Below are positions 25,435 to 34,652 of a stretch of DNA of 64,000 bases, in pieces. The notes beneath the pieces are model-generated. The model made no database searches. It was given only the letters and a program-made list of their open reading frames with translations, and was not told the DNA's origin. Origin of the DNA: Actinotalea caeni (lineage in GTDB: Bacteria > Actinomycetota > Actinomycetes > Actinomycetales > Beutenbergiaceae); NCBI RefSeq assembly GCF_009733795.1, contig NZ_WNXX01000009.1, forward strand, positions 62,001 to 126,000. Reading direction: 5' to 3'. The translations under genes and the position numbers were made by a program. Numbering within the stretch: the first letter of the stretch is position 1; each line of letters begins with the position of its first letter.

Positions 25435-26445
25435 ATGTCCGTGACCAGACCGCTCGGCGCCGTCTCGGCGCTGGCAGCAGCTGCGGTCGTGCTGGCCGCC
25501 TGCGGCTCGGCCGACGCCGCCGACCCCGCGCCTGCCGACGGGGCGCAGACCATCTCGTTCTCGTGGGACCGCAACGTCGCCGGTGAGGACGAGGACCCGG
25601 TCTACGAACCGACCACCGTCGAGGTGCCGGTCGAGCCGGAGACCATCGTCGTCTTCGACATGGCGAGCCTGGACACGATCGGCGCCCTGGGTGGCGAGGT
25701 CGCCGGCGCGCCGCTGGAGTCGGTGCCGGACTACCTGCGCGAGCACCTGGCCGACGACGCCTTCAACGCCGGCACCCTGTTCGAGGCCGACCTCCTCGAG
25801 ATCGAGGCGCACCAGCCCGACCTCATCGTCATCGGCGGCCGCTCCGCCGGGCTGTGGGAGGACCTGAACGCGATCGCGCCGACCGTCGACCTCAGCATCA
25901 GCGGCACGTTCGAGGAGACCCTCGAGCGCAACACGACGTTCCTCGGCGAGGTGCTCGGCGCCCAGGACGAGGCCGCGGCCGCGCTCGAGGAGCTGCAGGC
26001 CGGCATCGAGGAGGCGCGCGCCGTCACGGCGGACGCCGGCACCGGTCTCGGCCTGATGGTCTCCGGCGGCGAGCTCAGCGCGCTCGCGCCCACGCACGGC
26101 GAAGCCACCGGGCGCAACGCCCGCGGCGGGCTGATCTACGACGTCTTCGGCGTCACGCCCGTCGTCGAGGACGTCGAGGCCGCCACCCACGGCGAGCCCG
26201 TCACCTTCGAGTTCCTGCTCGAGCACGACCCCGACTACCTGTGGGTCGTCGACCGCGACACCGCCACCGGCGCCGAGGGCGCGCAGGCCGCCGCGGCCGT
26301 CCTCGACAACGAGATCGTGCACCGCACCACGGCCTACCAGGAGGACCAGATCGTCTACCTGGACCCGGTCGCCTGGTACATCGTCTTCGGCGGCATCACG
26401 ACGACGCAGCTGATGATCGACGACGTGCTCTCGATCGCGGGCTGA
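25435..26445 (+). CDS. Siderophore ABC transporter substrate-binding lipoprotein
   Basis: A 336-residue periplasmic-binding lipoprotein of the FatB/YclQ/CeuA group (catecholate siderophores such as petrobactin). Lipobox VLAAC gives cysteine 23. Family marks are IVVFDMASLDTIGALG, DLIVIGGRSA and, near the end, DQIVYLDPVAWYIVFGG. The ATG follows GGAGA at 6 bases. It heads a four-gene operon with two permeases and an ATPase, under the iron boxes at 25293. The exact siderophore is inferred from family resemblance. Confidence 0.93.
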   Translation: MSVTRPLGAVSALAAAAVVLAACGSADAADPAPADGAQTISFSWDRNVAGEDEDPVYEPTTVEVPVEPETIVVFDMASLDTIGALGGEVAGAPLESVPDYLREHLADDAFNAGTLFEADLLEIEAHQPDLIVIGGRSAGLWEDLNAIAPTVDLSISGTFEETLERNTTFLGEVLGAQDEAAAALEELQAGIEEARAVTADAGTGLGLMVSGGELSALAPTHGEATGRNARGGLIYDVFGVTPVVEDVEAATHGEPVTFEFLLEHDPDYLWVVDRDTATGAEGAQAAAAVLDNEIVHRTTAYQEDQIVYLDPVAWYIVFGGITTTQLMIDDVLSIAG

Positions 26446-26458
26446 CCCTCCCGAGCAC

Positions 26459-27478
26459 GTGGCCACCCTGGCGACACCCGCAGCCGGCGCCCTCGCCCCC
26501 GTCCGTCCTCGACGGACCTGGGTGGGGGCGCTGCTCGGGGTGCTGCTCGCCGGGCTGACGCTCGTCAGTCTCTTCGTCGGGGTCTCCGACGTCACGCCTG
26601 CGTCGTTGCTGGCGGGCGGCGCGGACGGCACCGCCGCCTTCCTGCTCGCCGCCAGCCGCGCCCCGCGGACGGTCGCGGTGCTGCTGGCGGGGGCCTCGCT
26701 CGGCATCGCCGGGCTGATCATGCAGATGCTGGTCCGCAACAAGTTCGTCGAGCCGGGCACGACCGGGGTCACCGAGTTCGCGACCTTCGGGATGCTGCTG
26801 ACGACCGTCCTCGCGCCGGGCCTGTCGGTGATGGGCAAGGCCGGCGTGGCCGCCGTGTTCGGGCTGCTGGGCACCTGGGTGTTCCTGCGCGTGATCCGCG
26901 CCGTCCCCGTGCGCCAGCTCGTGCTGGTGCCGCTCGTCGGCATCATGCTCGGCGGCGTCGTCGCGGCGCTGACGACGTTCGTCGCCTACCGGCTCGACCT
27001 GCTGCAGTCGCTGGGCCAGTGGGCTCAGGGCTCGTTCACGACCGTGATGGCCGGGCGCTACGAGCTGGTCTGGCTCGCCGGCGCGATGGTCGTCGTCGCG
27101 TGGTTCGCGGCCGACCGGTTCAGCGTCGTCGGGCTCGGCGAGGAGATGGCCACCAACCTGGGGCTCAGCTACCGGCGCGTGGTCGCCGTCGGGATGGTCG
27201 TCATCGCGGTCATCACCGCGACCGTGCTGGTCACCGCCGGCATGATCCCGTTCCTGGGCCTGGTGGTCCCCAACGTCGTCAGCCTCGTCATCGGCGACAA
27301 CGTGCGCCGCTCGATCGGCTGGGTGGCCGGCACCGGCGCGCTGCTCGTGCTCGCGTGCGACATCGTCGCGCGCACCGTGCGGTTCCCCTACGAGATCCCG
27401 CTCTCGGTGATCGTCGGCGTCGTCGGCGCGGGGCTCTTCCTCTGGCTGCTGCTGCGGAGGCGGAGCCGTGCCCACTGA
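26459..27478 (+). CDS. Iron-siderophore ABC permease (FecCD family, first)
   Basis: A 339-residue inner-membrane protein with about nine or ten hydrophobic segments. Family marks are SRAPRTVAVLLAGASLGIAGLIMQ and, near residue 262, IPFLGLVVPNVVSL, the coupling loop for the ATPase. The order and type match the YclN position of YclNOPQ-like systems. The GTG start is 14 bases after the binding-protein stop. The end overlaps the next gene by 11 bases. Confidence 0.93.
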   Translation: MATLATPAAGALAPVRPRRTWVGALLGVLLAGLTLVSLFVGVSDVTPASLLAGGADGTAAFLLAASRAPRTVAVLLAGASLGIAGLIMQMLVRNKFVEPGTTGVTEFATFGMLLTTVLAPGLSVMGKAGVAAVFGLLGTWVFLRVIRAVPVRQLVLVPLVGIMLGGVVAALTTFVAYRLDLLQSLGQWAQGSFTTVMAGRYELVWLAGAMVVVAWFAADRFSVVGLGEEMATNLGLSYRRVVAVGMVVIAVITATVLVTAGMIPFLGLVVPNVVSLVIGDNVRRSIGWVAGTGALLVLACDIVARTVRFPYEIPLSVIVGVVGAGLFLWLLLRRRSRAH

Positions 27479-28502
27479 GGTGCTGACCGGCGCGCCGTCG
27501 GCGACCGGTGCCGCGGTGGAGCCCCGCGCCGTGACCGGGTGGCGCGCGTCGTGGCGCCGGCCCGTGGTCCGGCTCGCGGTCCTCGGCGCCGTCGTCGTGG
27601 CGCTGGTGACGCTCTACCTGCTCACCGACGTCCCCGGCTCGCTCGCGTTCGCGCTGCGGATCCGGTCGCTCACGGTCGTCGCGATGCTCGTGGTGGCCAC
27701 CGCCGTCGGGGTCTCGACGGTCGTCTTCCACACGATCACGCAGAACCGCATCCTCACGCCGTCGATCATGGGGTTCGACGCGTTCTACCTGCTGATCTCG
27801 ACCGTGGTCGTGTTCACGCTCGGCTCGACGTCCTTCCTGCGCCTGGACCCGCTGGTGCTGTGGCTCGTGCAGGTCGTGGTGATGCTGGCGTTCAGCGTGC
27901 TGCTGTTCACGTGGCTGTTCGGCGGCCGGCGGCGCTCGATCCACCTCATGCTGCTGGTCGGCATCGTGCTCGGCACGTTCTTCCGCAGCTTCACCGAGTG
28001 GATGCAGCGGATGCTCGACCCGATCGACTTCCAGGTCCTCTCCGACGCGATGTTCGCCTCCCTCACCCGCCCGGACCCGCTGCTGCTGACGCTGACGGCG
28101 CTGCTCGTGGCCGCGGGCTGCGTCGCGCTGCTGCCGCTGCTGCGCACGCTCGACGTGCTCACCCTCGGCGCCCCGGCCGCGATCGGTCTCGGGGTCTCGC
28201 ACCGGCGGGTCGTGATGGCGCTGTTCGGCGTGGTCTCGCTCATGGTGGCGGCGTCGACGGCGCTGGTCGGCCCGATCCTGTTCTTCGGGCTGATCGTCGC
28301 GAACCTCGCCTACTCCTGGGCGGGCACGTTCCGGCACGCGTGGACGCTGCCCACCGCCGTGGGGCTGGGCATGGTGTGCCTGCTGGGCGGGCAGCTGGTG
28401 CTGGAGCGCGCGCTCGGCTTCGGAGGCACGCTCTCGACCGTCATCGAGCTCGCGGGCGGGCTGTTCTTCCTCGTGCTGGTGCTGCGAAAGGGGGCGCGAT
28501 GA
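27468..28502 (+). CDS. Iron-siderophore ABC permease (FecCD family, second)
   Basis: A 344-residue inner-membrane partner of the preceding permease, corresponding to YclO. A 40-residue polar N-terminus precedes the first helix. Marks include TQNRILTPSIMGFDAFY and GPILFFGLIVANLAYS, the coupling loop. GTG 27468 is chosen because GGAGGCGGAG stands just upstream, inside the end of the first permease. Its stop overlaps the ATPase start (ATGA). Confidence 0.92.
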   Translation: MPTEVLTGAPSATGAAVEPRAVTGWRASWRRPVVRLAVLGAVVVALVTLYLLTDVPGSLAFALRIRSLTVVAMLVVATAVGVSTVVFHTITQNRILTPSIMGFDAFYLLISTVVVFTLGSTSFLRLDPLVLWLVQVVVMLAFSVLLFTWLFGGRRRSIHLMLLVGIVLGTFFRSFTEWMQRMLDPIDFQVLSDAMFASLTRPDPLLLTLTALLVAAGCVALLPLLRTLDVLTLGAPAAIGLGVSHRRVVMALFGVVSLMVAASTALVGPILFFGLIVANLAYSWAGTFRHAWTLPTAVGLGMVCLLGGQLVLERALGFGGTLSTVIELAGGLFFLVLVLRKGAR

Positions 28503-29257
28503 TCGCGCTCGAGAAAGTGACGAAGCGCTACGGCTCGACGACCGTCGTCGACGACGTCTCGCTCACCTTCGGCGGCGAGGGCGTCGCCGCGCTCATCGGC
28601 CCGAACGGCGCGGGCAAGTCGACGCTGTTCAGCCTCGTCGGGCGGCTCCTCACGGCGGACGGCGGCCGCGTGCTGGTCGACGGCCGCGACGTCACGACCG
28701 CGCCGTCGCGCGAGCTCGCCACCACGCTGGCGGTGCTGCGCCAGGACAACCACGTCGGGGCGCGGCTCACCGTCGGCGACCTCGTGGAGTTCGGACGGTT
28801 CCCGCACTGCGGCGGCCGGCTGACCGCCACCGACCGCGACCACGTGGAGCGCGCGATCGACTACCTGGGGCTGGAGCCGTTCCGCGGCCGGTTCCTCGAC
28901 GAGCTCTCCGGCGGCCAGCGTCAGCGCGCGTTCATCGCGATGGTGCTCGCGCAGGACACCCGCTACGTGCTGCTCGACGAGCCGCTCAACAACCTCGACC
29001 TGCGGCACATGACCGACATGATGAAGCTGTTGCGGCGCATGGCGGACGAGCTCGACAAGCGCGTGATCGTCGTGCTGCACGACATCAACTTCGCCGCCAC
29101 CTACGCCGACCGGATCGTCGCGATGCGCGACGGCCGCGTCGTCGCCGACGCCCCCGCCCGCGAGGTCATGACCGCCGAGGTGCTGCGCTCGGTCTACGAC
29201 GCGGCGGTCGACGTCCGCGAGATCGACGGCCGGCCGGTCGCGCTCTACTACTCCTGA
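28499..29257 (+). CDS. Iron-siderophore ABC transporter ATP-binding protein
   Basis: A 252-residue cytoplasmic ATPase of the FecE/YclP type. Walker A is GPNGAGKST (near 35-43), the signature is LSGGQRQR (near 135), Walker B is YVLLDEPLNNLD and the switch His is in VVLHDINF. It is the last gene of the operon, coupled to the second permease by ATGA. A GH127 gene follows on the opposite strand 6 bases after its stop. Confidence 0.96.
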   Translation: MIALEKVTKRYGSTTVVDDVSLTFGGEGVAALIGPNGAGKSTLFSLVGRLLTADGGRVLVDGRDVTTAPSRELATTLAVLRQDNHVGARLTVGDLVEFGRFPHCGGRLTATDRDHVERAIDYLGLEPFRGRFLDELSGGQRQRAFIAMVLAQDTRYVLLDEPLNNLDLRHMTDMMKLLRRMADELDKRVIVVLHDINFAATYADRIVAMRDGRVVADAPAREVMTAEVLRSVYDAAVDVREIDGRPVALYYS

Positions 29258-29263
29258 CGACCC

Positions 29264-31153
29264 TCAGTCCGCGGTCGGCAGCCAGACCCGCATGGCGCCT
29301 GGCGTGCGGTTGCCCCAGGTCGCGAACGGGATCGCCGTGACCGTGACGGGGCGCGCCGGCGCCGGCGCGGTGCTGCCGAGCGTCGCGTACAGGGCAGACG
29401 GCGGGGGCACCGCGAAGGCCGAGACCGTCACGCCGCCCTCGGTCACCCGGGGCGGGGAGTCGGTGTGGACGCGGACGTCGTCGACCTCGACACCGTCGGG
29501 CATGTCGGCCTGCTCGATCGCGTAGACGAGCGGGCCGCGCTCGAGCGCGACGCAGCCGCGGACGGCGTCGACGCGGGGGTGGGCGACGGTCCAGCGGGGT
29601 GCGACGTCGAGCTCGAGCCGGGCGCCGTCGGCCAGCGGCACCCGCAGGTAGCCGTCGGGGTCGGGATCCGCGGCGCGGCCGTCGACCGTCGTGCTCGTCG
29701 ACCACGCAGGCACACGCAGCGCGAGCCGCGCACCGGCGGGTGCGGTGCCGTCGAGCGTCACCTCGACGACGCCGTCCTCCGGGTAGCGGGTGCGGACCCG
29801 CAGCGTCCCGGAGCCGAGCGCCTCCGGCAGGTCGATGTCGGCGTCGGCGAACTGGTGCACCGCGATCTCGCTGTCGGTCACCGATGCGACGTAGGCACCC
29901 ATCTGCGCGACCGCCCGGGCGATGTTCGGCGGGCAGCACGCGCACGGGTACCAGGGCAGCCGCTCGCGCGGCGCGCTCTCCTCGGAGTGCTTGTCGGGGC
30001 GCGACTGCAGCGGGTTGGCGTAGAAGAACCGGGTGCCGCCGGCGTCGAGCGAGGCCGCGAGCGCGTTGTGGATCTCGCGCTCGACGACGTCCCCGTAGCG
30101 GGAGCCGCCGTCGGCGAGGAACATCCGCCAGGACCAGTGCAGGTCCGCGATCGTCGCGCAGGTCTCGGCGTAGGCGCGGTCGGACGGCAGCTCGTAGGCG
30201 CTGCCGAACGCCTCGTCGCGGTGCCGCGAGCCGAACGCGCCCGAGATGTACATCTTGCGCTCGTGGGCGTCGACCCACTGGTCGTGCATCGCGTCGAGCA
30301 GCTCGGCCTCGCCGGTCTCGAGGTAGACGTCGGTCGCGCCGGCCGCGAGGTAGAGCTGCCGCACCGCGTGCCCGGCGACCGTGCGCGCCTGCCGCACCGG
30401 CTCGTGGTCCTGGAAGTACTGCGGGCCGAGGCCGCCGGCGACCAGCGTGCCGGTGCCCCGGAGGTCGATCATGTGCTGCGCGAGCGCGAGGTGGCGCTGC
30501 TCGCCGGTCTCGCGGTACAGCTCGACGAGCGCGGTCTCGATCTCGGGGTGACCGCAGATGCCGACCCGTTCGCCGTCTGGCCCGAAGGTGGCGTCGACGA
30601 GGTCGACGAAGCGGAGCGCGACGCGCAGCAGGTCGTCGCGCCCGGCGCAGCGCTGCAGCGCGACCGCGGCCTGCACCATGTGCCCCAGCACGTACAGCTC
30701 GTGGGCGTTCTCGAGGTCCGCCCACCGCTCCCGCAGCCCGGCCTGGATCGCCGTCATGAGGTAGCCGTCGGGCTCCTGGGCGCGGGCGAGCAGGTCGCTG
30801 ACCTCGTCGAGCCAGCCGTCGAACGCCGTCGTGCCGCTGCGGCCGATCTCCCAGGCGACCGCCTCGATCACCTTGTGCACGTCGGAGTCGGCGAAGATGA
30901 AGCCGCGGTAAGGGGTGGCGGGGTCGATGTCGCCGACGAGCCGCCGGTAGTTGTCGAGGTTGCCTGCGGCCTCGAGCTGGTCGATGCAGTGCGGGATCGT
31001 CGCCTGCGCGTTGCGGTCCTGCCAGGCGCCGAGGACGCCGGTCGGCAGCAGCCGCACCGCCCCGACCGGCAGCGGACGGGCCACCCCGACGTCGGCACGC
31101 GGCGCGGCGGGGGTCGCGGCCGCACGAGACGGCGAGGCAGGCTGGTCGGTCAC
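29264..31153 (-). CDS. Glycoside hydrolase family 127 (beta-L-arabinofuranosidase)
   Basis: A 629-residue cytoplasmic enzyme of GH127. These enzymes release L-arabinofuranose from beta-linked arabino-oligosaccharides of plant glycoproteins, using a zinc-bound cysteine nucleophile. The key region is WYPCACCPPNIAR, holding the conserved cysteines; the acid Glu region YAETCATIADLHW lies upstream. (alpha/alpha)6-barrel segments and a beta-sandwich C-terminus fit the family. No signal peptide. GTG 31153 is chosen because GGAGGGACC stands 5 bases upstream. A LacI-type operator lies 34 bases further up. Confidence 0.93.
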   Translation of the reverse strand: MTDQPASPSRAAATPAAPRADVGVARPLPVGAVRLLPTGVLGAWQDRNAQATIPHCIDQLEAAGNLDNYRRLVGDIDPATPYRGFIFADSDVHKVIEAVAWEIGRSGTTAFDGWLDEVSDLLARAQEPDGYLMTAIQAGLRERWADLENAHELYVLGHMVQAAVALQRCAGRDDLLRVALRFVDLVDATFGPDGERVGICGHPEIETALVELYRETGEQRHLALAQHMIDLRGTGTLVAGGLGPQYFQDHEPVRQARTVAGHAVRQLYLAAGATDVYLETGEAELLDAMHDQWVDAHERKMYISGAFGSRHRDEAFGSAYELPSDRAYAETCATIADLHWSWRMFLADGGSRYGDVVEREIHNALAASLDAGGTRFFYANPLQSRPDKHSEESAPRERLPWYPCACCPPNIARAVAQMGAYVASVTDSEIAVHQFADADIDLPEALGSGTLRVRTRYPEDGVVEVTLDGTAPAGARLALRVPAWSTSTTVDGRAADPDPDGYLRVPLADGARLELDVAPRWTVAHPRVDAVRGCVALERGPLVYAIEQADMPDGVEVDDVRVHTDSPPRVTEGGVTVSAFAVPPPSALYATLGSTAPAPARPVTVTAIPFATWGNRTPGAMRVWLPTAD

Positions 31154-31186
31154 GAGAGGTCCCTCCACGGCGGGTCGACGATGACA

Positions 31187-31200
31187 TGTGAGCGTTCACA
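31187..31200 (-). promoter_or_regulatory. LacI-type operator upstream of the GH127 gene
   Basis: TGTGAGCGTTCACA has perfect arms TGTGA/TCACA around a central CG. It is the third LacI-like sequence type in the window and lies 34-47 bases before the GTG. Confidence 0.65.
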
Positions 31201-31276
31201 CCGGAGGCCTCATCATCACCCGCTCCCGCGGGCGGCACAACACCGACGCGACCGGCAGCGCGCACCGCTGCCGGTC

Positions 31277-32188
31277 TCAGCCCTCGCAGACGAGACCCTC
31301 GGCGAGCGCGTCGAGGTTGGTGCGCATCGTTGCCAGGTAGTCGAGATCCTGCGTCCGTTCCATCGGGTCCAGCACGGCCGTCCCGACGCCGAGGTCGTCG
31401 GCGAGGCGGTGCGCGAGCCCGGGCGCCGCGGCGGTCTCGAAGAAGATCGTCCGCACGCCCGTGCGCAGCACGAGGTCACGCACCTCGCGCAGCCGCGCGG
31501 GCGACGGCTCGACCGCCGGGTCGACGCCGGTGAGCCCCTGCTGCTCCAGGTCGTACCGAGCCGCGAGGTATCCGAACGCCTCGTGCGAGGTGACGAGCAC
31601 GGCGCCCGCGCACGGCGCCAACGCCTCCCGGTACGCCTCGTCGAGGAGCTCGAGGTCGTCGACGAGGGTCTGCGCCCGCGCGCGGTAGCGCGCCTCGCGG
31701 TCCGGATCGACCTCGGCGAGCGCGTCGGCGACCAGCCCCGCCGCCAGCCCGAACCGCACCGGGTCGAGCCAGAAGTGGGGGTCACGGCCAGGGTCGGGCG
31801 GTTCGCCGCCGTCGGCGACGGCAGCCGTGGCGGCGTCCAGGACGTCCACCGCGTGCGACGGCGCCACCAGCGCCGCGGCCTCGTCGACCGCGGGCTGCAG
31901 GCCGCTGACGTAGACGACGAGGTCGGCCGACGCCAGCTCCGCGAGCGTCGCGGGGCTGATCTCCTGGCTGTGCGGGTCCCCGCCCGGCGGCACGAGGCTC
32001 GTGACGTCGGCATCCGCACCGGCGACCCGCTCGGCGAGGTACGCCAGCGGAGGCGCCGAGACCATGACCTCCGGGCCGGGGCGGTCGGGCGTCGCGGCGG
32101 TCCCGCACGCGGCGGTGCCGGCGACCACGGCCACCAGCACCGCCGCGAACGAGCGGCCTGCCCGAGCCGGGCGGACGTCAGTCGTCAC
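31277..32188 (-). CDS. aztC: Zinc ABC transporter substrate-binding lipoprotein
   Basis: A 303-residue cluster A-I metal-binding protein. Lipobox TAAC puts the anchor at cysteine 28. Likely zinc ligands are His in GGDPHSQEIS, His in DPHFWLDP and His in VTSHEAFGY, with the C-terminal acidic ligand in IFFETAAAP. The His-rich loop of ZnuA is absent, as in AztC. GTG 32188 overlaps the end of aztD by 11 bases. The usual permease and ATPase genes do not follow. Confidence 0.88.
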   Translation of the reverse strand: MTTDVRPARAGRSFAAVLVAVVAGTAACGTAATPDRPGPEVMVSAPPLAYLAERVAGADADVTSLVPPGGDPHSQEISPATLAELASADLVVYVSGLQPAVDEAAALVAPSHAVDVLDAATAAVADGGEPPDPGRDPHFWLDPVRFGLAAGLVADALAEVDPDREARYRARAQTLVDDLELLDEAYREALAPCAGAVLVTSHEAFGYLAARYDLEQQGLTGVDPAVEPSPARLREVRDLVLRTGVRTIFFETAAAPGLAHRLADDLGVGTAVLDPMERTQDLDYLATMRTNLDALAEGLVCEG

Positions 32189-33461
32189 CGTGGTCGTGGT
32201 CGTGGTCGTGGTCGTCGTGCGTGCCGCCGTCGCTGGATGCCACGTCGCCGGACGTCAGGACGATCTCGTTCGGCGTCACCGACAGGCTCGCCTCGTTCCA
32301 GATCTCGCCGCTGTCGAGGTCGACGGCGAGCACCCGCTGCCGGGCGGGATCGGTGACGTAGCCGGTGCCGTCGTGCACCACGAGGGCCGGGCGAGGCTGC
32401 TGCCAGTCCGCCGGGACGTCCCAGGTGTCGAGCACGTCGATGGTGCGCGCGACCTGCGCCCTGGCGGGGTCGATCACGTGGATGCGACCGTCGTCGGCCA
32501 GCACGAACGCGTGCTCGTCGTCGACGGCGAGCGACCGGAAGGTGTACTCGGCACCGATGTCGACGAGCGCCATCCCGCCGTCGTGGACGTCGACGAGCGC
32601 GACGTGGGTGAGCGGTCCGCCGTCCGGGTCGGGGTCGTAGTCGCCGAGCACGAGCTCGCTGCCCTCGGTGCTGCGGAGGTTGCCGATCCGCCCGTACGCG
32701 TCCGGGCTGTCGACCTTGGTGATCGTGCCGTCGGCGTAGAGCAGCACGCCGTCCTCGCATCCCAGGACGACGGTCTCGTGGGCCGCCACGGTCTCGCCGT
32801 GCACGCCCGGGCACTCGTCGGAGGCCGTCAGCGCCTCGCCGCGGGCGTCGAGGACCCTGATCCCTGTCCGGGCCTCGGCGGTGCCCTCGGTGACGACGAG
32901 CGTGCCGTCGCTCAGCTCGACCGCGACGCCGTGGTGCGCCGACGCCGTCGAGTGCTCGCGCACGTCGGCGTCCGGCGCGGCGACGTCGGCGGCGTCGAGG
33001 ACGACGACGTGACCGGTGCCGTCGTCGAACAGGGCGGTGCGGCCGTCGTGCGCCACGACGTGACCGGGCACCGCGGCGGGGTAGGTGAGGTCGAGCAGGG
33101 ACGGGGCCGTGGCGTAGTAGTGCGCGTGGTCGCCGTGCGGTTCAGCCCAGCTGCCGACGTCGAGGACCTGGAAGCCGGCCGGCGTGCTCAGCAACGCGTG
33201 CCGCCCGTCGCCGGCGGGGTTGATGCGGAGGAAACCGCCCAGCGCCACGTCGCCGACCACCTCCAGCGTCGTCGCGTCCAGCACCTGCACGCCGCCGTCG
33301 TAGGTCAGCGCCAGCCGCGGTGCCGCGGTCGCGAGCTCGGTGGTGGCCGCGGCCGGCGGTGGCGCCGCGCTCGGGCCGTCGGCCGGTGTCGAGCAGGAGG
33401 CGAGGGCAAGGACGGCAGCGGCGGACAGGAGGACGCGGGTGCGTGTCGTCGTCGAGATCAT
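32178..33461 (-). CDS. aztD: Zinc metallochaperone AztD-like lipoprotein
   Basis: A 427-residue exported protein with lipobox ALASC (cysteine 23). The body is a beta-propeller with repeats such as LVVTEGTAEARTGIRVLDARG and VHGETVAAHETVVLGCEDGVL, where paired Cys and His residues match AztD. The C-terminal tail HDDHDHDHDHGDD is a metal-binding stretch. In Paracoccus, AztD hands zinc to AztC. Here aztD is first, overlapping aztC, and a Zur-like box lies just upstream. Being a lipoprotein fits a Gram-positive cell without a periplasm. Confidence 0.88.
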   Translation of the reverse strand: MISTTTRTRVLLSAAAVLALASCSTPADGPSAAPPPAAATTELATAAPRLALTYDGGVQVLDATTLEVVGDVALGGFLRINPAGDGRHALLSTPAGFQVLDVGSWAEPHGDHAHYYATAPSLLDLTYPAAVPGHVVAHDGRTALFDDGTGHVVVLDAADVAAPDADVREHSTASAHHGVAVELSDGTLVVTEGTAEARTGIRVLDARGEALTASDECPGVHGETVAAHETVVLGCEDGVLLYADGTITKVDSPDAYGRIGNLRSTEGSELVLGDYDPDPDGGPLTHVALVDVHDGGMALVDIGAEYTFRSLAVDDEHAFVLADDGRIHVIDPARAQVARTIDVLDTWDVPADWQQPRPALVVHDGTGYVTDPARQRVLAVDLDSGEIWNEASLSVTPNEIVLTSGDVASSDGGTHDDHDHDHDHGDD

Positions 33462-33481
33462 GCGTGGAGGCTACATGGAAA

Positions 33482-33496
33482 CGAGAATCACTATCA
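33482..33496 (-). promoter_or_regulatory. Zur-type zinc box
   Basis: On the minus strand TGATAGTGATTCTCG matches 12 of 15 positions of the Fur/Zur consensus TGATAATNATTATCA. It begins 21 bases before the aztD start codon, where it would cover the promoter. This AT-rich patch stands out from its surroundings. Confidence 0.65.
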
Positions 33497-33649
33497 ATAA
33501 GAATGTGATGTCGCGTCGGATGCGCTCGCGGCTCGGGCCCGCCTGGCCCCGGTCCCTGCGAGACGACCTGCCCGGTCACGGCCGGGCGCACTACCGTGCG
33601 ACCTGCCCGTCCGCTGCAGGAGCAGGCTCCCCACGACCCGAGGCCCGCC

Positions 33650-34639
33650 ATGAGAACCACGCCGCTGCCGAAGCGCCCCGACGTCCGTCTGACCGCGATC
33701 GGGATGGGCGGTGCGCAGGCCGGCAACCTCGGAGAGGAGCGCAGCGACGACGTCGTCCGTGAGACCGTCGAGGCGGCCTGGGCCGCGGGTGTGCGCTACG
33801 TCGACACCGCGCCGCACTACGGGCTCGGGCTCTCGGAGCGCCGGCTCGGTGCGCTGCTGCGGGAGCGCCCGCGCGAGGAGGTCGTCGTCTCCACCAAGGT
33901 CGGTCGACTGCTCGTGCCCTCGCCCGAGACGGCCGACCGGCGCGACCTCGACGGCTTCGACGTGCCCGCGAACCACCGGCGGGTGTGGGACCTCACGCGC
34001 GACGGCATCCGGCGCTCCATCGAGGACTCGCTGGCGCGGACGGGCCTGGACCGCATCGACATCGCACTGCTGCACGACCCCGAGGACCGCATGGACCAGG
34101 CGGTGGCCGAGGCGGTGCCGGCGCTCGTCGAGCTGCGCGAGGAGGGCGTCGTGCGCGCGGTCGGCGCCGGTATGAACTTCTCGCACCACCTCGCCCGCAT
34201 CGTGCGCGAGAGCGACGTCGACGTCGTGCTCTGCGCCGGGCGCTACACGCTGCTCGACCACAGCGCGCTCGCCGACCTCATGCCCGCGGCGCTCGAGCAC
34301 CGCGTCGGCGTGGTCGTCGGGGGCGTCTACAACTCCGGCATCCTCGCCGTCGAGGACCCCGGCGCCGATGCCACCTTCGACTACACCCGCGCCCCGGCCG
34401 AGGTGCTCGAGCGGGCGCGCGCGATCGCCCGGCTCTGCCGCGAGCACGGTGTGACGCTGCCGGAGGCGGCGCTCGCCTTCGTGGCAGCACACCCGGCGGT
34501 CGTCTCGACCGTCGTCGGGATGCGGCACGCCGACGACGCGCGCGACGCCGCCGCCCGCGCATCCGCCGACGTGCCCGCGGCGCTGTGGCAGGACCTGCGT
34601 GACGCCGGGCTCCTCCCGGAGGACGCCCCGACGCCGTGA
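33650..34639 (+). CDS. Aldo/keto reductase, D-threo-aldose 1-dehydrogenase-like
   Basis: A 329-residue oxidoreductase of the L-galactose/L-fucose dehydrogenase branch of the AKR family. Visible are YVDTAPHYGLGLSERRLG (Asp and Tyr), VVSTKVGRLLVP (Lys) and IDIALLHDPED (His). The branch oxidises C1 of L-fucose, L-galactose or D-arabinose with NAD(P). ATG 33650 has only a weak GAGG upstream. It could serve the L-fucose-type pathway at 57099-61039, but the two loci are 23 kb apart. Confidence 0.88.
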   Translation: MRTTPLPKRPDVRLTAIGMGGAQAGNLGEERSDDVVRETVEAAWAAGVRYVDTAPHYGLGLSERRLGALLRERPREEVVVSTKVGRLLVPSPETADRRDLDGFDVPANHRRVWDLTRDGIRRSIEDSLARTGLDRIDIALLHDPEDRMDQAVAEAVPALVELREEGVVRAVGAGMNFSHHLARIVRESDVDVVLCAGRYTLLDHSALADLMPAALEHRVGVVVGGVYNSGILAVEDPGADATFDYTRAPAEVLERARAIARLCREHGVTLPEAALAFVAAHPAVVSTVVGMRHADDARDAAARASADVPAALWQDLRDAGLLPEDAPTP

Positions 34640-34652
34640 CCCTCCTCGGCGG

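Noticed and set aside
29465-32356. A 963-codon plus-strand open frame across the GH127 and aztC genes
   Set aside because: It is a shadow frame of high-GC genes; both opposite genes have diagnostic motifs.
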